Source: Actinoplanes solisilvae (GTDB lineage: Bacteria > Actinomycetota > Actinomycetes > Mycobacteriales > Micromonosporaceae). Taken from it: DNA of 64,000 bases. The position numbers and the translations under genes were made by a program. How positions within the stretch are numbered: the stretch's first letter is position 1; each line of letters begins with the position of its first letter. Location: contig NZ_RJAC01000003.1 in assembly GCF_003999975.1 (NCBI RefSeq), positions 434,001 to 498,000 of the forward strand, written 5' to 3'. This document shows, in pieces, positions 44,916-54,500 of the stretch. The notes under the pieces are model-generated. The model did not search any database, was not told the origin of the DNA, and was given only the letters and a program-made list of their open reading frames with translations.

Positions 44916-45509
44916 GTGGAAAAAGTCGACTTCAAGCGTGCGATCGCCGCCTACCGGGCCAGGGCGGGAGCGTTCGCCGTCGTGGACGTGCCCGAGCTGC
45001 GATATCTCATGATCGACGGGCACGGGGACCCCAATGCGGGTGGGTTCGCCGAGGCCACCGCGGCGTTGTACCCGCTGGCCTATCGGTTGAAGTTCGCCAG
45101 CAAGAAGACGTTGGGGCGCGACTATGTCGTGATGCCGCTCGAAGGGCTGTGGTGGGCCGAGGACATGCAGACGTTCACGGCGGCGCGGGACAAAACACGC
45201 TGGGACTGGACCCTCATGATCATGGTGCCCGACTGGATCGACGCCGGTCTTTTCGAAGATGTCCGCTCGGAGGTCGACGGACATCCCGCGGTTCGCCTGG
45301 AGACGCTGGCCGAAGGGCGATGTGTGCAGACGTTGCACATCGGCTCGTACGACGACGAAGGACCGGTTCTCGCCCGCATGCACGAGGAATTCATCGCCGC
45401 GCAAGGGCTGCGGATGGTCGGCAAGCACCACGAGATCTACCTCAGTGATGCCCGCAGGACGGCGCCCGAGAAGTTGCGGACGATTCTGCGGCAGCCGGTT
45501 GCGGCATGA
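44916..45509 (+). CDS. GyrI-like small-molecule-binding domain protein
   Basis: 197 residues from GTG 44916, chosen for CTGGAG 8 nt upstream and start VEKVDFKRAIAAY. The GyrI-like (SOUL/BacR) fold shows 'FAVVDVPELRYLMIDGHGDP', 'AYRLKFASKKTLGRDYVV', 'PLEGLWWAEDM' and 'CVQTLHIGSYDDEGPVLARM', then 'GKHHEIYLSDARRTAPEKL'. It is a standalone domain without DNA-binding part. Relatives bind or hydrolyse small ligands; function uncertain. It is followed after 7 bp by the HEAT-like protein. Confidence 0.88.
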   Translation: MEKVDFKRAIAAYRARAGAFAVVDVPELRYLMIDGHGDPNAGGFAEATAALYPLAYRLKFASKKTLGRDYVVMPLEGLWWAEDMQTFTAARDKTRWDWTLMIMVPDWIDAGLFEDVRSEVDGHPAVRLETLAEGRCVQTLHIGSYDDEGPVLARMHEEFIAAQGLRMVGKHHEIYLSDARRTAPEKLRTILRQPVAA

Positions 45510-45516
45510 TGTCGGC

Positions 45517-46599
45517 GTGATCGAGGAGCTGGACGAAGTCAATTGGGCCGCACTGAGCCACGCCTACGGTTCGGCCGACGACGTGCCCGAGATGATTCGC
45601 GGACTGCTCGGCGACGAACGCGACGAGGCCTTGGAGGCGCTGTTCTCGAGCATCGCGCATCAGGGAACCCGATATTCGGCGAGTGCCCCGGCCGTGCCGT
45701 TCCTGCTGACGCTGGCGGCCGACCCGGCGACCCCGTTCCCGGGTGAGATCGTCGTGCTGCTGCAGTCGCTGGCCACGGGCGGCGACAACCACGACTGGCG
45801 GCGCTTCCCGATCGACGCGCTGAGGGCGGCCGGGCCGTCGTCCGCGTTGTCGGCCTACGACGCGGTCGCCGTTGGGCTACCCCGGCTGATCCCGCTGCTC
45901 GACGACGCCGACGCCGAGATCGCCGTACCCGTCGCGCAGCTTCTCGCCGCTTTCCCCGAGCACGCCGACCTTCTCGTGCCCGCACTGGCCTCCGTCGCCG
46001 CCTCCGACGACGCGCCGATCGCACTCACCACGACGGCGCTGCTGGCCCTGAGCGCCGTTGCGCCGGTCGGCACGTCGACGGTCAGCGAACTGCTGGGCCG
46101 ACGGCTCAGCGACGAGGACGAGAGCGTGCGGTGGGCCGCGGCGGTGGCCGCCGTCCGGCTACGCGACTCCCGTCTGCTGACGTCAGCGACCGGCGAGCTG
46201 CGGCGGTGGGCCACCCGCACGGCCGTCGCCGGCGATCCCTGGTACGGCGTCCGCGAAGAACTCGCCGTCGCCGAGCTGACCGAGGCCGACCCCGCGGGAC
46301 ACGACGATCGCATCCGGCCGATCCTGGCCCGGATGCTCGCCGAGACGCCCTCCTCGAACTGGCACAACCACCTGGTCGCGATCCTCGACCGGGCCGGGCT
46401 CCCCACGTCGGCGTGGGTCGACCGCGAACTGCTCCGGTGGGACTACCTCGGCCCCGCCCAGCGCGAGCTCGTCGAGCACCTCTGCGAGCGGCCCGACATC
46501 TTCGCCACCGACCGTGTTCTCGCGCCGCTGGTGTGGGCGGGATTGCCGGGCACGCTGGCCGAGCTGCGTGCCTTTGCGGGGCGTCACGCAGTGGGTTGA
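45517..46599 (+). CDS. HEAT-like repeat protein
   Basis: 360 residues from GTG 45517 (VIEELDEVNW); no clear ribosome-binding site, but the upstream in-frame sequence overlaps the GyrI-like gene. It is built of helical repeats: 'ALFSSIAHQGTRYSASAPAV', 'LPRLIPLLDDADAEIAVPVA', 'ALTTTALLALSAVAP' and 'RWAAAVAAVRLRDSRLL'. No catalytic site is visible. Proteins like this occur as orphan scaffolds in actinomycetes. Translation may be coupled to the gene before it. Confidence 0.8.
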   Translation: MIEELDEVNWAALSHAYGSADDVPEMIRGLLGDERDEALEALFSSIAHQGTRYSASAPAVPFLLTLAADPATPFPGEIVVLLQSLATGGDNHDWRRFPIDALRAAGPSSALSAYDAVAVGLPRLIPLLDDADAEIAVPVAQLLAAFPEHADLLVPALASVAASDDAPIALTTTALLALSAVAPVGTSTVSELLGRRLSDEDESVRWAAAVAAVRLRDSRLLTSATGELRRWATRTAVAGDPWYGVREELAVAELTEADPAGHDDRIRPILARMLAETPSSNWHNHLVAILDRAGLPTSAWVDRELLRWDYLGPAQRELVEHLCERPDIFATDRVLAPLVWAGLPGTLAELRAFAGRHAVG

Positions 46600-46780
46600 G
46601 CCGGCCCGGATGCGACGTGATCGGTGACCGACATCTTCATAGGAACGGACCGTATCAAATATCAAACCCGGACAGTCTTTGATAGCGAACCGCCGCCGCT
46701 ACGAACACCCTCGTCGCACAACCGGCCTCAGCCCCGCGCCATGCACGGGCGCGCTGACCTGACCCGCTAGGTTTCGTGTC

Positions 46781-47182
46781 ATGCCCGTGCCTGCCTTGAT
46801 CCCCATCGTCTACGAACCGGACTACCGGACCGACCGAATCGGCCGTTACAACGATGGTCAGTTCTACGCCAACGGCTGGGACCACCACGCCTACGTGCAC
46901 CTGTTCAGCCACGACGGGGTCCACCGCGAGTCCCGGGTGGTGCGGGTGCAGCATCGCGACGAGCTGATTCAGCAGGTTGACGAGCTGGTCAACGCTCTGC
47001 CGGGCCGCGTCTACGGGGACATCGCGATCCAGCTGTTCCGGACCGAGGCCGACGGCGTCCTGTTCGCCCTGATGGACGTATCTGGCGACCGGGCCGGCGA
47101 CGGCGGTCACATCGAATGGGTAGAGCTCTACCCCGACCGCCTGGGCTTCGACGAACCCTGGGACGGCACCTACTCCACGTAG
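46781..47182 (+). CDS. Hypothetical protein, Tyr/Asp/His-rich
   Basis: 133 residues with no recognised family. The sequence is coherent and genome-like in codon use: 'YEPDYRTDRIGRYNDGQFYA', 'HHAYVHLFSHDGVHRESRVV', 'DEADGVLFALMDVSG'-like strand near 95 and 'IEWVELYPDRLGFDEPWDG'. No signal peptide or membrane segment. It stands alone between 180-bp and 110-bp gaps. Probably a small cytoplasmic alpha/beta protein; the start at ATG 46781 lacks a clear ribosome-binding site. Confidence 0.6.
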   Translation: MPVPALIPIVYEPDYRTDRIGRYNDGQFYANGWDHHAYVHLFSHDGVHRESRVVRVQHRDELIQQVDELVNALPGRVYGDIAIQLFRTEADGVLFALMDVSGDRAGDGGHIEWVELYPDRLGFDEPWDGTYST

Positions 47183-47293
47183 CTCGCGGCGCCTGCGGCA
47201 CGTTTCTCAAGCGCGCGGGTCGACCGTGCGAAGCAAGTTCACCAGGTCGAGGGAGAAGACCTCGTCGACCCGGCGGCGAAGCCGGCGCGGACC

Positions 47294-49531
47294 TTACGGA
47301 CCCAGGAGCGTTTCCGCTGCCCTGCCCCACGCCGGCAGACCCTTGCTCGCCGCCAGCGCGACGGCCGTACGGGCGGCTTGGTCGTCACCTCGCAGCTCGG
47401 CCAACGCGGTCCAGGCCGGGATCAGCGGCCACGCGGCGCCGACCCGCTCGGCGTCGGCGATGACCGCGCGCAGGTCGTGCTCGGCCTGGTCCGGCCGGTC
47501 GAGGCGGTGCCGCAGACGGCCCAGGTAGAGACGCGCGTCCAGCATGGTCAGCGGCATCCGGTCGGGCCGGGCCAGGAACCGCAGGATCCGCTCCTCGAGC
47601 CCGTCGAGACGACCCGCGGTCAGGTCGAGGGCGTGCTCGGTCAGCTCGGCCACCGGGCGGATCCGCTCGTACTCGGCCGACACCGGCAGCTCCAGCGCGG
47701 CTCGCAGCAGCGCTTCCGCCCGATCCGTACGGCCGGTGTGCAGCGCGCCCTGCGCCCAGTTGAGGCAGGCCCGCACGTGATCGCGCGGCGACGCGGCCAG
47801 GCGCGGACCGTTCAGCGCCGCCTGGATCGCCGGCCACGCTTCCGGGTCGTCGAGCTCCAGCCGCAGCGACAACTCGGCGATCTCGACCGCGAGCACCGCC
47901 GACGGGTCACCCGACAGGGCCGCGGCGGTGCGAGCCGCCGCGCAGTGCCGCAGGTGGTCGTCGGCGTGCCGGCCGAGCACGGTGTCCGGTGCGGCGAGAA
48001 TGGCCAACGCCCGCGCCTGCCGGCCGTGGTGGGTCAGGAACGGCACGGCCCGCTCGATCTCCTCGTAGCCCGCGAGGGCCTCACCCTGCTGCCGCAGCAT
48101 CCGCCCCAGGGCCAGGCCCAGCTCGCCGCGCGCCCCCGGCGGCAGCCCCCGATCGCCGAGAATGCCGCGCAGCACCGGGATCGCCTCGGCCTGGATCACC
48201 CCCTCGATCGCCGCCCGCCCCAGCTTGCCGGCCAGCCGGGCCCGCTGCCGCCGGGGCAGCTCCGCATGCTCCATGGTCGCCAGCAGGAACCGGGCCGCCG
48301 TGGCATCGTCACCACGCGCAGTGGCCAGGTCGGCCGCCGCCTCCGCGTTACGTACGTGATCGGCGGCGCTGCCCGCCAGCCGGTAGTGGTGGGCGAGCTG
48401 GGCGACCGGCCGCGGGAAGCTCTGCTCCAGCACCCGGGCCGTGCGCAGGTGCAGCATCCGCCGCGTGACCTCGGGCAACAGCTCGTAGACGACCTGCCGG
48501 GCGAGCGTGTGCCGGAACCGCGGACGACCCTCATGATGATGCAGCAGCCCCGCGTCGACCGCCTGCTCCAGCGCGGCGGCCACGACGTCGGCGGGCAGAT
48601 CGAGCACGACAGCCAGCGTGCGGGCCTCAGCGACCGGCCCCAGCACCGCCGCCGCCCCGAGAATGTCGCGAGCCGCCTCGTCCAGCGGACCGAGCCGCCA
48701 CAACAGCACGTCACGCAGCAGCGCCGGAACAGCCACGTCGCCCAGCACGTCCCCGAGAATGTCCGGCCGTTGCCGCAGCCGGTCGATCTCGTGCCGCTCG
48801 ACCAGCGACCGCACCACCTCCTCAACCAGAAAAGGCACCCCGGCCGTACGGTCATAGAGCTGCTCGACGAACCGGCCGGGCAGGTCGTCACTCTTGAGCA
48901 ACGTCGCCGCGAGCGCGCCCACCTCAGCCGGCGCGAGCGGCGGAAGGCGTACCTCGGTCGCCGGGACGGGCACCGATTCCCGCGCGGTCATCACCACGCA
49001 CACCCCGGCCACCGGACGGGTGTGCAGGTGCGCGACCAGCTCGACCGTCGCCGGATCGGCCATCTGCAGGTCCTCGAGCGCGACCACGACCGGGGCGAGC
49101 GCCCCCAGCAGCGCGGCCATCGCCTGCAACAGCCGGGCCCGCTCGGCCTGCTGATCGTTCAACGGCGGCGGCACCGGCGGCAGCCGCGCGGCCAGCGACG
49201 GCAGATAGGTCGCCAGCACCCCCACCGCCGGATCGAGCCGTTTCGGCAGGTCAAGACCGACGACGCGGTCGGCGACCCGAAGCCCGTCCAGGATCGGGCC
49301 CAGCGGCAACGGCTCGCGCAGATCGTCGCAGTGCGCCACCACGACCAGGCCTTTCGCGTGCCCGAGAGCCTCGGCGACCAGGCGGGTCTTGCCCACCCCG
49401 GCCTCACCCGTCACCAGCACCGCCGACGGCGGCGCGGCCACCGCGGCACGCAGCACGGCAAGCTCCGCGTCCCGGCCGACGAACGACTCGGCGGTGGCGG
49501 CGTGCAGGGCGAAACTGGCCAACGCGAACAT
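47294..49531 (-). CDS. Large AAA-type ATPase (LAL-regulator-like) lacking a LuxR DNA-binding domain
   Basis: 745 residues from ATG 49531; an open extension upstream of 46 codons is not family-like. 'ESFVGRDAELAVLRAAVAA' begins the ATPase part, the Walker A is 'GEAGVGKTRL' (about 42-51) and the Walker B 'VVVALEDLQMAD' (near 130). Downstream are 'YDRTAGVPFLVEEVVRSL' and long TPR-like helical repeats to the end. This is the architecture of LAL regulators, which normally end in a LuxR helix-turn-helix; none is present here. It is divergent from the drug exporter with a 100-bp gap, so it may sense a ligand and influence that gene through a partner. Confidence 0.85.
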   Translation of the reverse strand: MFALASFALHAATAESFVGRDAELAVLRAAVAAPPSAVLVTGEAGVGKTRLVAEALGHAKGLVVVAHCDDLREPLPLGPILDGLRVADRVVGLDLPKRLDPAVGVLATYLPSLAARLPPVPPPLNDQQAERARLLQAMAALLGALAPVVVALEDLQMADPATVELVAHLHTRPVAGVCVVMTARESVPVPATEVRLPPLAPAEVGALAATLLKSDDLPGRFVEQLYDRTAGVPFLVEEVVRSLVERHEIDRLRQRPDILGDVLGDVAVPALLRDVLLWRLGPLDEAARDILGAAAVLGPVAEARTLAVVLDLPADVVAAALEQAVDAGLLHHHEGRPRFRHTLARQVVYELLPEVTRRMLHLRTARVLEQSFPRPVAQLAHHYRLAGSAADHVRNAEAAADLATARGDDATAARFLLATMEHAELPRRQRARLAGKLGRAAIEGVIQAEAIPVLRGILGDRGLPPGARGELGLALGRMLRQQGEALAGYEEIERAVPFLTHHGRQARALAILAAPDTVLGRHADDHLRHCAAARTAAALSGDPSAVLAVEIAELSLRLELDDPEAWPAIQAALNGPRLAASPRDHVRACLNWAQGALHTGRTDRAEALLRAALELPVSAEYERIRPVAELTEHALDLTAGRLDGLEERILRFLARPDRMPLTMLDARLYLGRLRHRLDRPDQAEHDLRAVIADAERVGAAWPLIPAWTALAELRGDDQAARTAVALAASKGLPAWGRAAETLLGP

Positions 49532-49631
49532 GGCGCAATCATCGTCGCGGCGTGTTTCGTGACAGGTGTCGCACGTGACCGTCGTCCCATGACTTGGATT
49601 CACCCGACCGCGGTGGGTAGACCCCCCAGCC

Positions 49632-51410
49632 ATGAGCGCCGCCACCACCGCCGCCCCGTCCGGGCTCACCCACCGTCAGGTCCTCCAGGTCCTCGCAGGC
49701 CTGATGCTGGGCCTGTTCCTGGCCTCCCTCGACCAGACGATCGTCGCCTCCGCCATCCGCACCATCGGCGACGACCTGCACGGCCTCAGCGCCCAGGCCT
49801 GGGTCACCACCGCCTACCTGATCACCTCGACGATCTCGACGCCGCTCTACGGCAAGCTCTCCGACATCTACGGCCGCAAGAAGTTCTTCCTCGCCGCCAT
49901 CGCGATCTTCGTCGTCGGCTCGGCCGCCAGCAGCTTCGCCGACTCGATGTACCAGCTCGCGGCGTTCCGCGCCTTCCAGGGCCTCGGCGCCGGCGGCCTC
50001 TTCTCGCTCGCGCTAGCGATCATCGGCGACATCGTGCCCCCACGCGAACGAGCCCGCTACCAGGGCTACTTCCTGGCCGTCTTCGGCACGTCCAGCGTCA
50101 TCGGCCCGGTCATCGGCGGCTTCTTCGCCGGCGCCGACAGCATCCTGGGCATCACCGGCTGGCGCTGGGTCTTCCTCGTCAACGTCCCCATCGGCATCGT
50201 CGCCCTGATCGTCGTCGCCCGCGTCCTGCGCGTCGACCAGGTGCGCCGCAACCACCGCATCGACTGGTGGGGCGCGGCCTGGCTCTGCGTCGGCCTCGTG
50301 CCCCTGCTCATCGTCGCGGAGCAGGGTCGCGTCTGGGGCTGGGGCTCCCCGCGCGTGCTGGGCGCCTTGGCGTTGGGGATCATCGGCCTGATCCTCTTCG
50401 TCTGGGCCGAGCGACGCCTGGGGGAGGAGGCACTCATTCCGTTGCGCTTCTTCCGCAACCGTACGTTCAGCCTCACCGCGACCGGCGGCTTCATCGTCGG
50501 TCTGGCGATGTTCGGCGGGCTGGCGCTGCTGCCTCTGTACCTGCAGATCGTGCGCGGCGCGACCCCGACCGAATCAGGACTGCAGCTGCTGCCGCTGACG
50601 GCGGGTCTGATGGCCGGCTCGATCTTCGCCGGTCAGCTCATCAGTCGTACCGGGCGCTACAAGATCTTCCCGGTCCTCGGCGCCGCCCTGGCCGCGGTGG
50701 GCCTCTTCCTGATCCACATGGTCGGCGTCGACACACCCTTCTGGCGTACGGGCATCTTCATGGCGGTCCTGGGCCTCGGACTCGGCCTGATCCTGCAACC
50801 GATCACCCTGGCCGTTCAGAACGCCATGTCCCCCCGCGAGATCGGCGTCGCCACGTCCTCGGCCACGTTCTTCCGCCAGATGGGTGCGACCGCGGGCACC
50901 GCCCTGTTCCTGTCGCTGCTCTTCGCCACGGTCAGCGGCAACATCGCCAGCCAGCTCCGCAACGCCGGCCCCGCCTTCCAACAGGCCATCTCCAACCCGG
51001 CGATCGCCAACGACCCGGCCAACGCGCCGGTCATCGAGGCCCTGCGCACCGGCCAGATGGAAACCGCGGACCTCAACGACACTTCGTTCCTGGAGAAGCT
51101 GAATCCGATCCTGGCTCACCCCTTCAAAGCGGGCTTCTCCGATTCGATGGACATGATCTTCCTGATCGCCGCCGGCGTCATGGTCCTCGGTTTGATCATC
51201 TTCTTGTTCCTGCCCGAGGTGCCGCTGCGCACGAAAGCCGGCGCGGAAGCACTCGAGGAAGAGGAGCACGCCGCGCCCGGCGCTCAGGAGGCGCTGAAAC
51301 AGGGCGTGGCCGCCGTCAGCCCCAACCCGGAAGCCGCCGTACCAGACGAACCCGCCCCGGCGTCAACCCCAAACACCGACGGCGCCGGCCGCCACCGCCG
51401 CGAACCATGA
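49632..51410 (+). CDS. DHA2-family (14-TM) MFS drug exporter
   Basis: 592 residues with about 14 membrane helices. Family signatures are 'LGLFLASLDQTIVASAIRTI' (motif D1-like, about 28-47), 'LYGKLSDIYGRKKFFLAA' (motif A, about 75-92), 'FRAFQGLGAGGLFSLALAII' and 'GPVIGGFFAGADSILG' (motif C-like). The tail after about 535 is acidic and Pro/Ala-rich. Homologous to EmrB/QacA proton-drug antiporters. It ends about 108 bp before the oldest CRISPR repeat. Confidence 0.93.
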   Translation: MSAATTAAPSGLTHRQVLQVLAGLMLGLFLASLDQTIVASAIRTIGDDLHGLSAQAWVTTAYLITSTISTPLYGKLSDIYGRKKFFLAAIAIFVVGSAASSFADSMYQLAAFRAFQGLGAGGLFSLALAIIGDIVPPRERARYQGYFLAVFGTSSVIGPVIGGFFAGADSILGITGWRWVFLVNVPIGIVALIVVARVLRVDQVRRNHRIDWWGAAWLCVGLVPLLIVAEQGRVWGWGSPRVLGALALGIIGLILFVWAERRLGEEALIPLRFFRNRTFSLTATGGFIVGLAMFGGLALLPLYLQIVRGATPTESGLQLLPLTAGLMAGSIFAGQLISRTGRYKIFPVLGAALAAVGLFLIHMVGVDTPFWRTGIFMAVLGLGLGLILQPITLAVQNAMSPREIGVATSSATFFRQMGATAGTALFLSLLFATVSGNIASQLRNAGPAFQQAISNPAIANDPANAPVIEALRTGQMETADLNDTSFLEKLNPILAHPFKAGFSDSMDMIFLIAAGVMVLGLIIFLFLPEVPLRTKAGAEALEEEEHAAPGAQEALKQGVAAVSPNPEAAVPDEPAPASTPNTDGAGRHRREP

Positions 51411-51518
51411 GGGCGGATAACCCGCTACCCGCTGCGCAGGGCATTCGCACGCGGCCGGGATGCGGAACAGCACGACGAATCACCTCGCGCGAGCGGGGCG
51501 CAGGAGAGAACCCTTCCT

Positions 51519-54500
51519 ATCGAACCCCCGCATCTGCGGGGAGCAGGCTGAGCAAGCCCTGCTGCGTAAGGTGCAGGAGGGACCACCCCCCGCGTGCGCG
51601 GGGAGCAGCTCCGGGAAGGCGCTGACATGGTCGGCGTCCCAGAACCACCCCCCGCCTGCGCGGGAGCAAGAATTCGAGCGGATTCCGGCTCTGCGTAAGG
51701 AAAGACCACCCCCGCGTGCGCGGGGAGCAGGCCGGGGTGCTGGTCATGATCGGGATGACCATGGGACCACCCCCGCGTGCGCGGGGAAGCAGCAGTTGAG
51801 GTCGACGTTCGTGACGCCGGCGATCGGACCATTCCCGCGTGCGCGGGGAGCAGAGACTGCTCCGCGCGCTCCACGAGGCTCTCCCGGGACCATCCCCGCG
51901 TGCGCGGGGAGCAGCTCCCCGGCACCACGGGCACGGCGGGGCGCAGCGGACCATCGCCGCGTGCGCGGGGAGTAGCTGCCGCCGTGAATGCGCAGTGCCC
52001 ACCGCGTCGGACCATCCCCGCGTGCGCGGGGAGCAGGGCGTGGTTCCGCATCGCGCGGCGCTGGTCGACGGACCATCCCCGCGTGCGCGGGGAGCAGACC
52101 CGCGGCGACACCGGACCAATCCGGCGCTGCGGACCATCCCCGCGTGCGCGGGGAGCAGGGCACCCTGTTCCTCAAGCTGCGGTACGTCGCCGGACCATCC
52201 CCGCATGCGCGGGGAGCAGGAACGCGAAGGGTGTGATGTCCGCGAGGGAGCCGGACCATCCCCGCGTGCGCGGGGAGCAGGTCTTTTGCTGCTCGGCCGC
52301 GGTCCGCGGCAACGGACCATCCCCGCGTGCGCGGGGAGCAGAACGCTGATCGGCTGTCCGACCGATCCCATTAGGGACCATCCCCGCGTGCGCGGGAGCA
52401 GAACTTGCGGGTGATGGCTGCGGCCTTGCCGCCCGGACCATCCCCGCGTGCGCGGGGAGCAGATCAACTCGGTCTACAACGCCAACCGCAACATCGGACC
52501 ATCCCCGCGCGCGCGGGGAGCAGCCTGACCTGATCACCGGCCACGTGTGGCGTGGGGGACCATCCCCGCGTGCGCGGGGAGCAGGACGATGGCCTTGCGG
52601 ATGCGTGCGAGCACGGAGGACCATCCCCGCGTGCGCGGGGAGCAGGGTACGCCGCGTTGAGGTCGAACATCACGACCGGGACCATCCCCGCGTGCGCGGG
52701 GAGCAGAGGAGGCGCTCGGCTTCGCCGGTGACGGACTGGGGACCATCCCCGCGTGCGCGGGGAGCAGCCAGACGAGTGATGCCTTCATAGTGGGGCCTCC
52801 GGACCATCCCCGCGTGCGCGGGGAGCAGACCGGCTTCGACCCGCCGGACTCGTGGGTGACCGGACCATCCCCGCGTGCGCGGGGAGCAGCGGCATACCCG
52901 GCAGACCTTCGGGAGGCGCTGCGGACCATCCCCGCGTGCGCGGGGAGCAGCGCCGGTCAGCCACTTTTCGACAGTGGACATGGGGACCATCCCCGCGTGC
53001 GCGGGGAGCAGATGACGAGGTCGTTCAGGACCATCGCCATGCCGGGACCATCCCCGCGTGCGCGGGGAGCAGTCACCGGTCGAAGCCTGGCGCGTGGAGC
53101 ACACGGGACCATCCCCGCGTGCGCGGGGAGCAGTCACCGGTCGAAGCCTGGCGCGTGGAGCACACGGGACCATCCCCGCGTGCACGGGGAGCAGGCTCCG
53201 CCGCCCCGGCACCAGCAGCACCGTCATGGATCATCCCCGCGTGCGCGGGGAGCAGTTTCCGAGGCATACCGGACCGACTTCGAATGCAGGACCATCCCCG
53301 CGTGCGCCGGGAGCAGCCCAGCAGCTCACCTCCAGCACCGGTTTCCCGAGGACCATCCCCGCGTGCGCGGGGAGCAGCACTCGACGCCGCAGGTGCCGGG
53401 ACCCTCGCCCGGACCATCCCCGCGTGCGCGGGGAGCAGGAGATCGGCCTGTACGTCGGTCTCCGGTGGGCGGGACCATCCCCGCGTGCGCGGGGAGCAGC
53501 CCGAGCCGGTCAGGTCGCCGTACGAGGTCGAGGGACCATCCCCGCGTGCGCGGGGAGCAGCTCAGTGGCGCCGAAGACGTTGATGCGGGTCACGGACCAT
53601 CCCCGCGTGCGCGGGGAGCAGTTCAGCGCCCGGTTGAGCTGGCCACCGAGCTGCGGACCATCCCCGCGTGCGCGGGGAGCAGCTCACTTCGTGGACGATG
53701 CCCCAGCCCAGTTCGGGACCATCCCCGCGTGCGCGGGGAGCAGGCCCGCTCCCCAACAAGTCGGCCTCGACTCCGTGGACCATCCCCGCGTGCGCGGGGA
53801 GCAGACGGGCGTCTTCCCGTTCCCGTTCACGCGCGACGGACCATCCCCGCGTGCGCGGGGAGCAGACGGCGTCACCGGTGTAGACCACCGTCACCTCTGG
53901 ACCATCCCCGCGTGCGCGGGGAGCAGCGCCAGACTCGGCAATGGCGATTGCCGTAGCGGGGACCATCCCCGCGTGCGCGGGGAGCAGTACTACGAGGATC
54001 GTGAGGCCTCGGTCGCGGCCGGACCATCCCCGCGTGCGCGGGGAGCAGGTCGTAGCCGCCGGCGGTGGAGGTCATGGTTCCGGACCATCCCCGCGTGCGC
54101 GGGGAGCAGACCGGGCCGGTCGCCGCTCGCAGGCCCGGCACCGGACCATCCCCGCGTGCGCGGGGAGCAGTTTGACCGTAGCCCCACCGGTGTAGGTGAC
54201 CGCGGACCATCCCCGCGTGCGCGGGGAGCAGTGCGTGGCAGAACCGCTCTTCTCCGAGGACCAGGGACCATCCCCGCGTGCGCGGGGAGCAGGTTGAGGT
54301 GCGGCCGGTGCACGGCGATCCATGCGGACCATCCCCGCGTGCGCGGGGAGCAGGATCGTCACCTTTCCACCCGGCGGCGGAGGCGAAGGACCATCCCCGC
54401 GTGCGCGGGGAGCAGAGCTCGTCGTCGCTGACCGGCCGAGGCACCGATGGACCATCCCCGCGTGCGCGGGGAGCAGGGTGCCTGCATCGTCACCGTCCAC

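Noticed and set aside
47183..47293. Possible decayed gene fragment between the hypothetical protein and the ATPase
   Set aside because: The short segment has locally open frames but no recognisable motif; too short to support a pseudogene.
47378..51625. A 1415-codon plus-strand open frame across the ATPase, exporter and array
   Set aside because: It spans two genes on opposite strands and is Arg/Pro/Gln-rich low-complexity translation; no domain.
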